Shown here piece after piece: positions 24,301 through 36,800 of a stretch of 64,000 nt of DNA. Position numbers and translations under genes: made by a program. This DNA is from Sclerurus mexicanus (lineage: Eukaryota; Chordata; Aves; Passeriformes; Furnariidae), in NCBI GenBank assembly GCA_013396755.1, contig VWZF01005181.1, positions 713,257 through 777,256 on the forward strand. Reading direction: 5' to 3'. The stretch's first letter is position 1, and each line of letters starts with the position of its first letter. The notes under the pieces are model-generated. The model searched no databases. It saw only the letters and a program-made list of their open reading frames with translations, and was not told the origin of the DNA.

Positions 24301-27030
24301 CAAGAAAGGGTGCTTACAGCTGAAAACTCTCCATGTGATTTTTAGAGAATTGGATTGGAACAAACTGAGCTGGACTGAAAAGTGTTTAACTGCAACGTTT
24401 CACTAAAGGTACTAATCCATGTGACAGTCTGGGCACATCGACAGTGAAATGAATCTCCTAAATTCTGTCATTATTCTCTGTGAGAAACCATGGAATACTT
24501 GGAGTGAGATTTGAGCTCTGTTCTGCCTGGTGTCCCCCAAACAAGGTTTCTGTTGGTAGGAGATGAGGATGTGCAGCCTGGTCAGGGCTCCTGTGCCCAG
24601 GCTGCTCTGGGCAGTGCTGAGGGGCTCCTGGGTGCTCCCTCACCCCGGGGTGCAGGTAGGCCTGGGTACTCAGGGTTACTCAGCTCACTGGCAGCATTGT
24701 TTTGCTGCAAGGTAAGCTGCCATGTGGTTACTGACCTGTCCATCTGCACAATTCATGCTGGGCTCTATTGCTCGTACTCATCCATTGCACTCTAAGTGTC
24801 TTGTCATCTCAGACTTCACTGAGTCTTACGCTAAACAGTTCTTTGAGTGTTGCTATTATGTATTCCAAAATCTTCCTGGCTGGTACATATGAGGTAGATT
24901 TTCTACCTTGCTGCTTTGAAGAGGAACATTGTTTCCTCAGTCCTGCCTTTGTCACAGGCTAGTCACTATTGAGAGCTCAAGTAACTTGCTTTGCTTTTTG
25001 AGGCACAACAAGCTGTCGGCTCCTTTCCAGCAATAACTGGCTCTAGCTGGGAAGAAAGCAATGCAAGAGCTGAAGTGCTGTAAGAGTGTGTGTGAGAGTG
25101 ACAAACCCCTAAGTTTTTGGTCTGGCTTTATTCCTCTGGAGATGTGTGCTGTGGTATTGCTCTTTATTCCAAAGAGCTAGAAATGGAAAACACCGTGTGC
25201 TTTCGTCAAGTAATTTTACAAATCAGGGTTAGTTTTTTATGTTGCTGTTTTAGTCTCGCAATTAGATTTGTATCAGAATGAAGATGTTTGTGTGCACTTG
25301 CAACTTTTGAATCCCACCTGTGTTTCAGATGCCAAGAATTGCTGTACTTGCTTAGGTGTTGTGTCCCAGAGCTTCTCCCCTTTCCCCCTTTTGAAATGTA
25401 TCATGAAGATGTGAATTATTTCAGCACGAGGAGTATTAGTTCTTGAGCCTGAGCTTGTGCCTAACTCCATGTCACACTAAACATGGTAGTATACTTTGCT
25501 ATTGCATCCTTAGAAAGTTCCCTGATGAAGCGCTAGTCACTTCAAGTAATGAATTCAGTGCATATTAATTTCTTCAAGAACCTTTGTAATGTTCTAATGA
25601 AATGCAAAATCCTTATTAAACAAGCTCGCTTTCTAAAAAATCACTATTCTTTCTACTATAATAATAGAAATAGTAATTTTAAAAGGCATTTATCCAATTA
25701 GAGCTTTGGGCTCCATCCAACATCCTGATCCTTTCGCATGGTCCAAACCAAGTTCATATATTTCTCAGAACAAGCAGAGAAATTCAATGTTAGGTTTTTC
25801 CCTCTGTGTTAACTTAGTGATTATGTTTATTATACATGGACACTCACAGAGACACCTAAATTATAATGTAAATTTATATTTTTAATTATAATGTAGGTTC
25901 AGGGTATAGGGTGGTTGAAGTAGGCAAATGGGGAGCACAAGAGAACACACAGTAGTCATTGTGTGTGCTAGGCAAAATTATTATAAATTCAAATACTTCA
26001 TAAACATACATTGGAAAATGGAAATTAAAAACTAATATAACTTTTTTTTTAACCAGAGGCCCATTGTTTTCTTGTATGCGAACAAATGAACCATCGTAAT
26101 TTGTTCAAGACTATTAATTAGAAGAGGCTGAAATAATTTTTTCGCTTTCAAAAATGTTCTGTAAACATCTTTCAGATTTGAGAATAAGCCTCAGTATTGG
26201 ACTGTGGAAGTAATGACTATATACTATGGCAATAATAATATATATCAGAGAAATTACTATTGATTCTGACTTAATGTCAAGGTTTAAGTACTGCGTAGAA
26301 ATAACAATTTACAGAGTAAGTTCACAGAGCTTTAGTAGCAGAGTGCAGTATTTTGTCAGACTTGCCTGAAGTATTTTGGATTGGTAAAGAATTTTTTTTT
26401 CTAATTTTTTTTCTTTCTTTTTCTGTTAGATCTCAGTGTAAAGCTTTCTTGTGGTACCTTGTAAGTCTTAAACACTATTTTTATGTAATGTGCAGTGAAA
26501 TCAATTGCAGGTTATTCATCTGTACAGATAACAGTCAAATATTTGATTCCTGTATCAAGACTAAGAAGTATAAAATCGAGTAGAAAGAGTTACAGTAAGC
26601 TTATTTTTTCAAACATGACCACTACAGGAAACCTACTTAACACAACTTTATTATGCCCATTAAAATCTTAACCCCCAAATTTTTAAAAGGTCAAAAGATA
26701 ATATGCTCAGTACAGTAGAGCTTTCATGGTGTTTCAATAAGGCTAAGTAGTATGTATTGTATAGGTATGGGATATTCACCTGCATTGGGATCACAGCCCT
26801 AAGAGTCCTCAGTTCAAACCAGCTGGTTTTAGAAGTCAGTAACTGATGTGCATATATTTTAAACTTTCACATCACTCCCATGAGACATTCCATATTAAAT
26901 AGTTCGTGATGAAAGAAATTTCAGTTAATTAGTAGTTTGGAATATAGTTGATTTTGAAAATGGTTTTTAAGCGTTGGCGATTTTTTTTGCAGTGATTTCT
27001 TCAAGACGCCATATTTATTAAGGTGAAGTT

Positions 27031-27061
27031 AAAAAAAAAAAGTTGAACTTTTTTTTTTTTT
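27031..27061. repeat. Perfect A/T inverted repeat
   Basis: Eleven A, then GTT, a single G, AAC and thirteen T: a perfect 14-base-pair inverted repeat around one unpaired base. It could form a hairpin or cruciform, or may simply be two homopolymer runs that arose side by side. No function is implied. Confidence 0.75.
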
Positions 27062-28548
27062 AAAAAGGTTGGAGATAAAACATTTTAATTTATTTGTCAG
27101 TGGCAGGTAGAGTAAAATTTCTAGAGCAGGTCTGGTCATCTAATGTTATTGAAGACTGATAATGGTATATTTTATCTGATAAGTTTTGTACTATTCTAAT
27201 AATTTATTCTAACATCTTTTGCTGTTCAAATCACTGGGTGTAGAAGAACTTTTAATAGCCACTCATGAAATTAAGGTCTGTATACCGTTACCTGTCTCCA
27301 TGGAGGAAGCAGTTAATTTTTACATGAGTAAGCCACTGACCTAAATGTAGTACCTGGACAACTGTCTGAGAAACTTTAATTTCTTAATTGTGTGTAATAA
27401 GAATTTGCTGCACTGGAAATTTTTTAGAAATTCTTCCTACAATTATTTTTTTTTTGCCCTCTCCACCTCATCATCTTGTTGAAGGAGCTATATCCTGCAC
27501 ATGAAGTATAACTGTAGGCTGGTGGATTTAATCAACACATACTTTCCTGATGGATTCTGCCAATGCTGCAAAGATAAATGGTGTAACAGAGAAACATACA
27601 GCCTTCCTTTGAATTAGTCTTTTGTAACATAGGTAAATTATCCAGAAGGTACTCAACCACAGCACTTTGATAATACAGGTGTTTAAATGGTAATAGCTAT
27701 TGGAATTGGAATGGGAGTGAAACAATAAAGTCATTAGGGTGTTACAACATGAAATTAAGCTATCGCTATTACCAAGCAATATTATTATCCTAAAGTCTGC
27801 AACTCACAGAGCAAATGAAAACAATGTAATACCACTCTAACAGTAGTTTACATTAGGATTTAGTTTAGCCATGATGTTTGCTAGTGTTGTAATATCTTTA
27901 TTAGACAGCACTCGTGAGCTAGTGCACTGTATTGTAACACAGAAGGAATAATACAGAGCTACATCTACCCAAGTAAATCCTGTTCCCCATAAAAAAATTA
28001 TTTTTTGCTCAAAATTCTCATCAAAGTGGTGACTTGCATGTTATGTTTAGCAAGAATGTAGAATATTAATAAATTTATGCTCAATATTTAAATTTCTTAA
28101 TTACCTAATGAAGACTTAGGTCCTGTTGACTTCTGTATGTATCTTTGTAATTGTAATGAAAATTCTTGGTTGGTTGAAAATCTCAGCTTGCAATTTGCTC
28201 AGTAGGTGTTCCTGAGATGAGGAAGAATTTGTGACGTGAAAATGACATCTGTGTTGGTGCATATGATGGGGAAAAAAGTGCTTCTAATTAACTTTACTTG
28301 AACATGTCATATGTTGAGTGGATGTTCAGTAGGACAGTGTTCTCTATTGAGCAGTTCATTCTAACAAAACCAGTACAGGGTGAGCTCAGTCATTTAGGGG
28401 CTGAGAAGCTTGCTTACAGGCAGTTGAAACTTTGTAAATTATGACATTTTTCCCGTCTGAATTTAAATGCTTGTTCCCTGACAATTTTTACAAGGAACAT
28501 AGTTTTGTAAATATTGAATTATCAAGTGTCTTCTGCTGCTTCTGTTCT

Positions 28549-28595
28549 TTTTGTTGCTGCCATTTATTGTTGTTATTCATTTTGTTGCTGCCATT
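28549..28595 (+). repeat. Short direct repeat, 16-base unit
   Basis: The 16-base unit TTTTGTTGCTGCCATT occurs exactly at 28549-28564 and 28580-28595, a period of 31 bases, within a T-rich stretch. It looks like a small local duplication. Confidence 0.8.
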
Positions 28596-28845
28596 AGTGC
28601 AAAGAACAAATTTATTTTTACTGTTCAAACTGGTTTTGCTGAAACCATTTATTTATAGTATTACTAGGAGGCACCTTCCCTATGTCCTGGCTGCACTTTG
28701 TGAGGCACTGTACATACCTAGAAGATTAAAAAAAAGAATAATTTTTAAAATATAAAGGAATTAATTTTTTTTAAGAACCTGCCGTGTTTAAGTGCAGATT
28801 ATAAACCTAGTACTACTGTCGGAGAGATCCTGAACTGATATACAT

Positions 28846-28898
28846 GAATCATAGCATCACAGAAGTAGATGGAACGAGGCAATAAACATCAGTTAAAT
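28846..28898 (-). mobile_element. Possible relic of a CR1 3' end
   Basis: The + strand begins AATCATAGCATCACAGAA, which differs at one position from the reversed octamer terminus of an avian CR1, followed by a diverged 'tggaa...gg...catcagtt' stretch that aligns loosely with the usual last 35 bases of CR1. No longer CR1 body can be followed to the right. The match is short, so chance similarity remains possible. Confidence 0.4.
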
Positions 28899-30702
28899 TG
28901 TACAAATAAGATTTTTTTCAGCTTTAGTATCTTCTACACCAGGAATTCCTAGTGTATGTTTGAGTGGTTCACTGCCACTTTTCCTCCTAAGCAGCTCTCC
29001 ATCTTTGCATGTTTTGCTCTGTGCCAGCCACTGCTGCGAGGCACTTCTCTGTATTCAGGTGGTGTTTCTGCCTGTTTGTCTCCCGCTGCCAGCCTGGGAC
29101 TGGCGGCTACCCCTCCCTGCTCCTTCAGCATAGGGGATGCACCCATGCTGGGCCCTTTACAGAAGCAGGTTCGCTGCTGAGAAAGGCACAAACTTATGAA
29201 TTAGGAGGGGTAAAAAGAGTTAGGAATCTCAAATACCTCACAGAGAAGCAATCCTACTGTGCCCATCTTCCAGTGATTCCCCTTCCTGGGCAGGTCATAA
29301 GCTAACGAGGCCACATGATGTTACGGGCATTTGTTTCCCTCTTGCTCATCTGCTGACAGCTCTTCTGGCTGGCGCAGAAGCCTGGCCTGCTAACTTTGAC
29401 TCAGCAGCTGTGCTGCACACCAGAGTCCTCAGCTGCCAGAGGGAGGGATGCTCTGCACACAGGGATGTATGCATTCGTTTAGGCTTGCTTGCACCTCAAC
29501 TAACCCCACTGGGGAGTACGGCCCCAGCTGGAGGCTGGTGCCATTCCTGTGTTGCATGGCTGGATATGTACATGTTGCATTACAGGCTGCGGAGCCGCTT
29601 TATCCTCTCCCCTACCTTGCGTGCAAAGACTGAGATGGAAGAACTGTGGAGAATAATCCCTTGATGCTTGTGGGATTATTCACATTTACAGTCAGGGCCC
29701 TGCAGCACCTCCCGTGCTGGTGTGCTTGCAGGGACCTAGAGCCTTGAGACGCCGGCATGCTACAAACACCGACAAGTGATACTGAAGTACACAGCAGATT
29801 CATTGCTGAATCTCATTGAAATTGCCTTTGTTTGGAGGGAGTAGTGCTTACTGATGCTGTCTTGTCTGTGATGCCTAAAATCCTGGAACATCATCTGTAT
29901 GAGTTAACCAGGACGTTTGGATGTAGGAAAACGAGAAAATTTTCCCTTTTGAACCCTCTGCTGCTTGCACGTTCTGCTCTTTTGGTTTGTCTCATGCTTT
30001 TACAGCTCTGCTCTACTCATCACTGTTTCTACAGTACTTTTTTCTCCAGAGGAGTGATGAGGAAAGAAAACAAATTAATCCTTTAGTGAAAAATTTTACT
30101 TGCACGTTATTGTGATGTTTAACCCTAATGCTTCAAAAGCTTCAACGTAACTTCATTTGCCAGTACAGTTACTCTGCAATACAGTTTTTCCTGTGGACTT
30201 TCTGCCAGTTAAAAAGCTGGTTGTGCTTTTATATCTTGTAGATAATACAGAGGTTTCTGTAAAAACTGGTGTTACTTCTTATAATATTTTTAAGAAACCT
30301 GGTGTTACTGGATTTAAACAAAATTACCCTTTGATTGGGCTGACACGATGAAATGGGTTTGTCCATTTTATCTGGGGAATCATAACCTTGAATCTTGACT
30401 TAGCTGACAGGAGCCAAAGAGCTATGTCTCAAGGTCTGAAGTGACAATGAATCTACATTTAAGTATCCTGGGCTGGTCTTGATTTATATTGCTGTCTTCC
30501 TTGCATAAATGATGGCTGTTTTCTTGGTATTCTGTCAGTGAGATCAGTGCAATAGCCACTTCTCAGAACAGGGGTCTGTTGTTTGAAATTAGAAGAAGAA
30601 AGCGTGAGTGCATGTAGTACAATGTATTTGTAGTCATGCCTTAAAATTCAGTCTGTCCCTGGAGCCCGGTCAGGTTTGGTGACTATGTGCTTTTGATCTA
30701 GG
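28899..30702. other. Non-coding stretch with a modestly GC-rich core
   Basis: No recognisable exon. The part near 29000-29650 is richer in G+C than its surroundings and open in several frames on both strands at once (74-98 codons), which suggests composition rather than coding. It contains the inverted repeat at 29651-29681. Confidence 0.55.
29651..29681. repeat. Perfect 10-base inverted repeat with paired TAATCC motifs
   Basis: GAATAATCCC at 29651-29660 is followed, after an 11-base loop, by its exact reverse complement GGGATTATTC at 29672-29681. Each arm contains TAATCC/GGATTA, the core bound by K50 homeodomain proteins (OTX, PITX, GSC families). Whether it is a hairpin or a paired binding site is unknown. 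Confidence 0.7.
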
Positions 30703-30714
30703 AAAAAAAAAAAA

Positions 30715-30737
30715 NNNNNNNNNNNNNNNNNNNNNNN
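30715..30737. other. Assembly gap of 23 N within an A-run
   Basis: Twenty-three N are flanked by twelve A on the left (30703-30714) and seven A on the right (30738-30744). The true length and content of the A-rich tract are unknown; an A-rich tail or simple repeat may have been collapsed. Confidence 0.98.
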
Positions 30738-30764
30738 AAAAAAAGAAGAGTTAGAAATAAAGAT

Positions 30765-30802
30765 GGGGGTGTGAAGGGAGGGGGAGATAAGGGGTGGAGG
30801 GG
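30765..30802 (+). other. G-quadruplex-type sequence (+ strand)
   Basis: Five G-runs at 30765-30769, 30776-30778, 30780-30784, 30791-30794 and 30799-30802 have loops of 6, 1, 6 and 4 bases, within a purine-rich stretch of about 75 bases. It starts 28 bases after the assembly gap, so it may have contributed to the sequencing failure. Confidence 0.65.
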
Positions 30803-33800
30803 AGGAATGAGAAAAGGCATGCCAGCTAGTGCAGCTGCAGGTATTGAGCTTTGTAGGAACTGAAGCAAGGCTGTAGGCTGTCAGCACAAGTGAAAAGCCA
30901 GAAAAGATCTGACAGACATAAACATGACTGCTTTCTTCAGCTGTAGAAGTGCAAAGGAACAAACACAGATCTTGACGTACATCTTCCTCCTCCTTAGATA
31001 GTGTTACAAAATATATGAGTAGTCACCAAGTTTTATAACCCATCAAAGCCCAGCTCACTTGGTTAACAGAGAAATATTAGTTGACTCCAGCTCTGTAAAC
31101 CCTATATTTGGGAGATAGTTAGAAATATCAGACATCTTACTGTGGCTATCTATGTGAAGAATATTATGTTTTATTCTCGGAAGTTTTAAGCAAGTTGGTG
31201 GCACAGCTATTTGATATTTTGGGGTGGTTTGCTTGTTGCAGTAAATGTGCACAATTTTGCAAGCTGTTGTCACGCAATGGCTGAAATCACCAAGAACATC
31301 CAGAATTTCTTGACTTGGATTCCACAACCCTCCCATGTGTGAAGAGAGTCTCCTGTGTATTATAACAGGCCATTTTCTTACTCCTGGAAAACTTAATTGC
31401 AGCAATGGAAAAAAAAAAAAACCACCACATTGAAGGTAGATAAATGTAGGTTCTGCATCTTTACTCCAGCTTGATATTAGTCTTTCTCACTTTTCCACTT
31501 AAAAAAAAAAAAAGACACAAATGTGATTGCTAAAAGAAAAGAGAAAAACTTAGTTCCAACCCACTTATCTTCTTAGAGTGGAATAAGGAGGAGATAACCT
31601 GATTAGATGAAGGGCATATCAGTTGAAAACGTGATGTTTCCTATTTGAAGAATTTTAAAACATTGGACTTCATTTAAGTATGGAAAACTGGCTCTCCCTT
31701 CAGGAAGCATTTGCTCCCCGCTGCTCTGCAAAAACAGTGGAAAAGAGAAATCTTTTCAAGTCAATGTTTCCACTGTAAATACAAAAAGTATGAGTTTCCA
31801 TTTTCCTTTTTTGTTGTTATTGCCGGGGATCTCAAAAATCCCTATTTTCTTTTCCTGAGTGAAGCCCACAAGGTAACTAGATAAGAAGTTAGAAAAGACT
31901 TGTGGAGAAAGAAAAAGAAATGAAAAGAGGGAGAGAGAGCAAACGGACTTGGTGAGTCAAAGGAGTAAACAAGTTTCTGTGGTATATGATTCTTGGAAAT
32001 GTTTGTGCGTTTAAGAATCTCTTTAAAACACCCTCTTCATTAGTGGCCTTCAGTAATGATACATTTAATTGCACAGCGAGCCCCAGTGGGTGAGAGGAGC
32101 AGCCCTTCCCTGTGCACCTTCTTCCCGGTGACCAGGAGCCCTTTCTGCTTCCTCTCTCCTGACACACAATTAGTTACACTTTCTTTTAATGTAACTGAGG
32201 TAGGTAGAAAAACTTAGGGTATAGATGTGACAAGTGACTCGTATCTGTTTTCAAAGAACCCTTTCTTTAATAACTGTTCCCTGTTTCTGTGAGTAGCGTG
32301 GATCCTCAGCAGCGTTGTAGCCTGGATGACCAGGACCCGGCATATGAGGAGAGGTAGAGAAAGTTGTTTCATTAGTAATTCTGCCTGTCAGTGTTCATGA
32401 AAACTTGTTTTAAAAACAAGTACATACCCAAACATCTTACTTGGGCTTTCAAAGTGCCCCTTCAGTTAAGGAAGTCAGGGAGAGAAAGAAGCTTTTCGGT
32501 GTTTTATTAGCAAGGCAGTAGCGTCCAAATTGCCACTCTGCTTGGCAAAAGTATGAGCAAGACATTTATTTCTGAATTATTTGCAGTGGAGAAGGTCTTA
32601 AAGAGTAAAGAAATGCAGTCACACTGTTGATTAATTAGCCCAGTGCTGTAATTATTGTGAAATATCAACGTAACTTTCTTTCTTTCTCTCTTTTAGTCGC
32701 ACATGGTGGTTTTACTGGTACTACAGAAACCCTGATTATATTACCCTGGCATTCTCAGGGACTGTTAAGCAGGAGTCTTCTCTCTTTTTGCTCTAAAACT
32801 CATCTAAATGGAAAACACATTGTCTTCATTATATGCCAGTGTTGAATGAACAGAGTTGCCATAGCAACAGCCATCTGAGGCTTTGCTGATTTCAGGCCAG
32901 TGAATGGGGTAGACAAACAAAGTACCTTCAAAACCAGAAGGGAACAATTGCTATTCATTCAAGCCAGGTTTAAGATCAGCAAATGTCTTTAGCAAAAGAA
33001 ATGCAGATAAGGAAGTATCAGACATGGCCGGAGAAGAATAACAGCAAATTATCATAATCTTAAACTTTCCTGCCTGTGGTATAGCATGAAAGGTGATTCT
33101 TAAGGTTAAAAAAAAAAAAATTGGAGCTCAAGACACAAACCACGGTATGCCCACAAGCTGGGGTAGCAGTGGCAGTCTTAGGAGTTGAGATGTGTGGAGT
33201 GTTTGCAGAACCAGCAGCTGGGCTGACGAGCACCTGAAGGATGGGCAGGGCAGGTATGGCCCGTGGTGGCGGTGGCTGCATTCCCACTCGGGAGAAAGGC
33301 TCTGCTGTGGCAGCTCACACTGAGGGCAGGCACAGTGTCTTGCGTGTCCGAGGCTGCTACCAAAGAGCTAAATGACTTTGGTCATGAGCCTCCACAGATT
33401 ATTCAGCAGTGCCTGAAGGTAGTCAGGAGCCCTGATATGTTTGTTTCACCATTTTGTTGCTCCTGAAAGACTGTGATAGGCAGCTTTATCTATGATATGG
33501 TTGACATACTCAACATAAAACCCGGTTAGACTTAATATACGTTCACATAAAATGCCAAGAAACTGACTGTGAAATGTTTGCCTTGAATTAGAGATGAGGC
33601 ATGTGTATGTGTTTGTCTGGTATGTGTAACTGTATTTTCTTTCTCCTTAATCCTACACAAAAATGTAAGTAATAATTTTATGACTGAAGCGCCATTTCTG
33701 ATTGCAGTGTTGTCTAACGTGAAGAGACACAAAGAGGCAGAGGGAAGAAAATGAGCACATGCAGGTTGCTTACTGTGTTGGCAGTGGGCTTAAAGGTGTC

Positions 33801-36800
33801 TTTTGAGAGCAGTGGGACCACAAAAAGCTCTCTCCTGGCCCCTGTGTTGGATTTAACAATAAATGTCACGTACAGAGCCTGTGTGGCAAACAGGCCACAC
33901 AGCAATGGGAGGGAAAGGGCAGGGGCAGGTTCAGGAGGTGGGTTTGCTTATGGGAGGCTGTGCTGTCTTCTACCTACAGAGCAGTCTGGGTCTGAGGCTC
34001 AAGTGATCAGCTGGATTGCTGAATCCCTCTCTGGGAGGTCCTGGAGAAATTCTTCCGTGTATTTGTTTTTGAATGTTATTTAGCTGGGGGTGGGAGAAAA
34101 AAGAAAAAAAAGTTGCAGCTTAGTTACAACATAAGACGCACAACTTGCTGCTGTCTCAGCACATTACTGGTGTGACAATGTGAACTGTGTACTGTACCAG
34201 CTGGGACTGGGAGCCACAGTGCCCTTGTGAGAGAGAGAGAAAACCCCTCGCGAATAATAGGAAAATTGTTGTCGTGGGAAACTGGTCTTGAAGATGGAGT
34301 CTGTCAAACTTCACCTCTTTTCACTACTGTGGTTTATATACCCCATGTATGTGAAGGAAGGGTTATAATAATTAGTGATCAGTTGCAAATGTCAAGGAAA
34401 TGCTTTAACAGTGGTGTGATACTGGCAATATCTATCACTGATAATGCCATGTATTTTCAGGCTGTTCACAAAGGCATATTCTATGTTAATTGTTCTTACG
34501 AAATGGGAATGATGTGACAAGGTGAATTTCTCACTAGTGAAGTTCCTGTTAGTGCAATGAATTTAGGGGGATTTTTTTTTTATTCTCAAAATGGAGAGAA
34601 ATACTTGAAGTACAAGGCTGTTTCATGTAGAACTTGAGGATAATGCTGAAACACTAGAAGATAAAACACAGGTCACCTCACCTTGAATAAAACTTATTTT
34701 CTGTCTGGTTATGAATAGATAGGATAGACAAGATTTAAATTCTGGCAACAAAAGTATTAGTCAGAAGGAGGAAGAAAATTAATGATCGACATACTGAGTT
34801 TAGAAGACATCTAAATGGGATGGGGTGGAATATGAAGTAGGGAATAGTATGGAGGTCAATACATCTTTTAGTCTCTCTTCATAGCATAAGAACACAGATG
34901 GATTTGCTGAAAGGGAAAGGCAAAAGACAAACACATCTAATACAAATGATGAACAACATAGAGAATGCTCTCTTTGCAAGGCCAAGATGGTATGCAGACT
35001 CAGAAAGTAACAACTAATTTTGTGTATGTCTGTGTGTAAGTCTGTGTATTTTATATATACAAACCAATTTAGGCTTCCACATTAGTTCTGTTAGATTTTC
35101 TCCTTCTTTGTAAAATACATTACATAATGAAGCTGTGTCTAAAACATAGATAGCAAAAACTTCTGACTTCTATAATGAAAGGCTGTTGTCAGCTGTAGCC
35201 TTCAATAGGCGTGGCTCTGATTGCTCTGAAGATACAACACTGCAAAACCTTGCTTTCTGATTTTGTTTATGAAAGTTGCCAAGAGGCATACATAAATGAA
35301 GGGGTTTGTTTTCTTGTTGATGTTACTATTATTATTCTGTGAAAGTACAATGTGTTCTAAGACTTTGGATCCCTTTTTATCTAATGTCACAGTGATCCAC
35401 AGCTATCTGTGCAGCTTTGTAAACAGACCAGGATTTGCCTTGCTTTACAATGTTATCCATTAGCAGTCTAATGAGTACTGGGCCTCGTGAGACTTTGGGG
35501 GGGCTGGCAGTTGGCAGTTCGGACATGTACTTCTACTTTTATTTTCTGACAAGTTTAAATGGATTTGATGTGTTTATCAGCAAACTTCCATTTGTTTATC
35601 TTAGACTGGTTAATGACATGTTTCTATTCTACTTTCAGGGAATTAACAGCGATTTTGGTTGGTTTTTAACATAAGTTTTAATGTAATTTTTAACTAACAG
35701 ATTGTAGAGGTAAGGTATGTAAGTTGGTGCGTATGGGATTGTCATTCAGTCTGTTGTAATTACTAGCTCAGGGTTACAGCTTTCATGTATTTCAGCATCA
35801 CTGGGGGTTTGTTTTGGGCCTCTCTTCACACCTCTCATACAAAGTATTGCTCCTATCAGAAAGCTTTACCAACAACCAGCATGCCTCATCCCTTTCATCA
35901 CCATTTGCACATCCTGGGAGAAGTTACGCATTTAGACATGGAAGATAGGTGAAACACATGGGGTGGCTGTGCTGTGTTCTCGCCACACCATTGCTCAAGA
36001 CACGAGCTCGGAAAGTGATAACATTTAAGGTACCTCAACAATGGTGCTTATGCAGCACAGTTAGAGCCTGTCTTTTCCAAAGCTTTCCTCTCTTCTGTAC
36101 AAATGGTTAACAGGGTTTAGCATGTGGCTGCTGTGTCTTTAGTAGTTCATGCTTTTTACTTGTGTTTCTTGTGTTAGTACCTCAGGGAGATTAAGCATCA
36201 TCTAATACAAAGGCAGAGTGCAGAGAAATAGTGTAATAGGTTGAGCAGCTGAGTAAGATGATGGATGTGTGCCTTGGAAGTAGTCATTAGACAGATATTT
36301 CATTTTCCTGTGAGGCATCTTGGATGTGGAACTTGTAATTCAGTAGCTTCACTGAAAAATTACTTGACTAGATAAAATAGTTATGGGCAGCTTTTGTGTG
36401 CTCTCCTTTTTTGAATTTTTAACAGGGAATTAGATACTAGATTTTAGAATCTTTTCATGCTTTGGGTAACAAGCAGTAAGAATAGTAAAAATAATACTTA
36501 ACAGAGCAGTTGTAAACATTAGAAGTTTCTCCTTCTTTTGCTAAATATGATGTGCAGAATGAAGTCAATGATTCTTTTTAGCAAGGTATGCAGAGTATGT
36601 TTCAAGAGGCATAGCCAGCAAAACAATCCAAACCATGGCAGTAAGATCACTTCTAGGTCCTTATTGCAGTGACATTGTCTCGTTTGGTTGCTGCTTCTGT
36701 AGGGTTCAGTAGTTTCCATGTTGCATTCCAATGCACTCAGTCCTATGGGCACTCAGAAGTGTCCAGAGAGAAACCCTTTCTGAAGAAAGGGGGCCCATCA

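Larger units (their letters stand above)
9216..28845. other. Non-coding stretch, probably ZMIZ1 5' intron or flank
   Basis: About 19.6 kb without a recognisable exon, RNA gene or interspersed repeat. The longest open frames (174 codons on - at 15155-15679, 168 on + at 18467-18973, 162 on - at 17354-17842, 154 on + at 12499-12963) have no family resemblance, and several translate low-complexity DNA. Somewhat more GC-rich, less stop-dense blocks lie near 11215-11510, 12500-12730 and 17230-17650; they could be conserved regulatory DNA, but conservation cannot be judged from one genome. Intronic status is inferred from the downstream ZMIZ1 exon. Confidence 0.55.

Noticed and set aside
32672..32700. 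Strong pyrimidine tract ending in TTTTAG, like a splice acceptor
   Set aside because: No matching donor or recognisable exon sequence follows; such tracts are common in introns.
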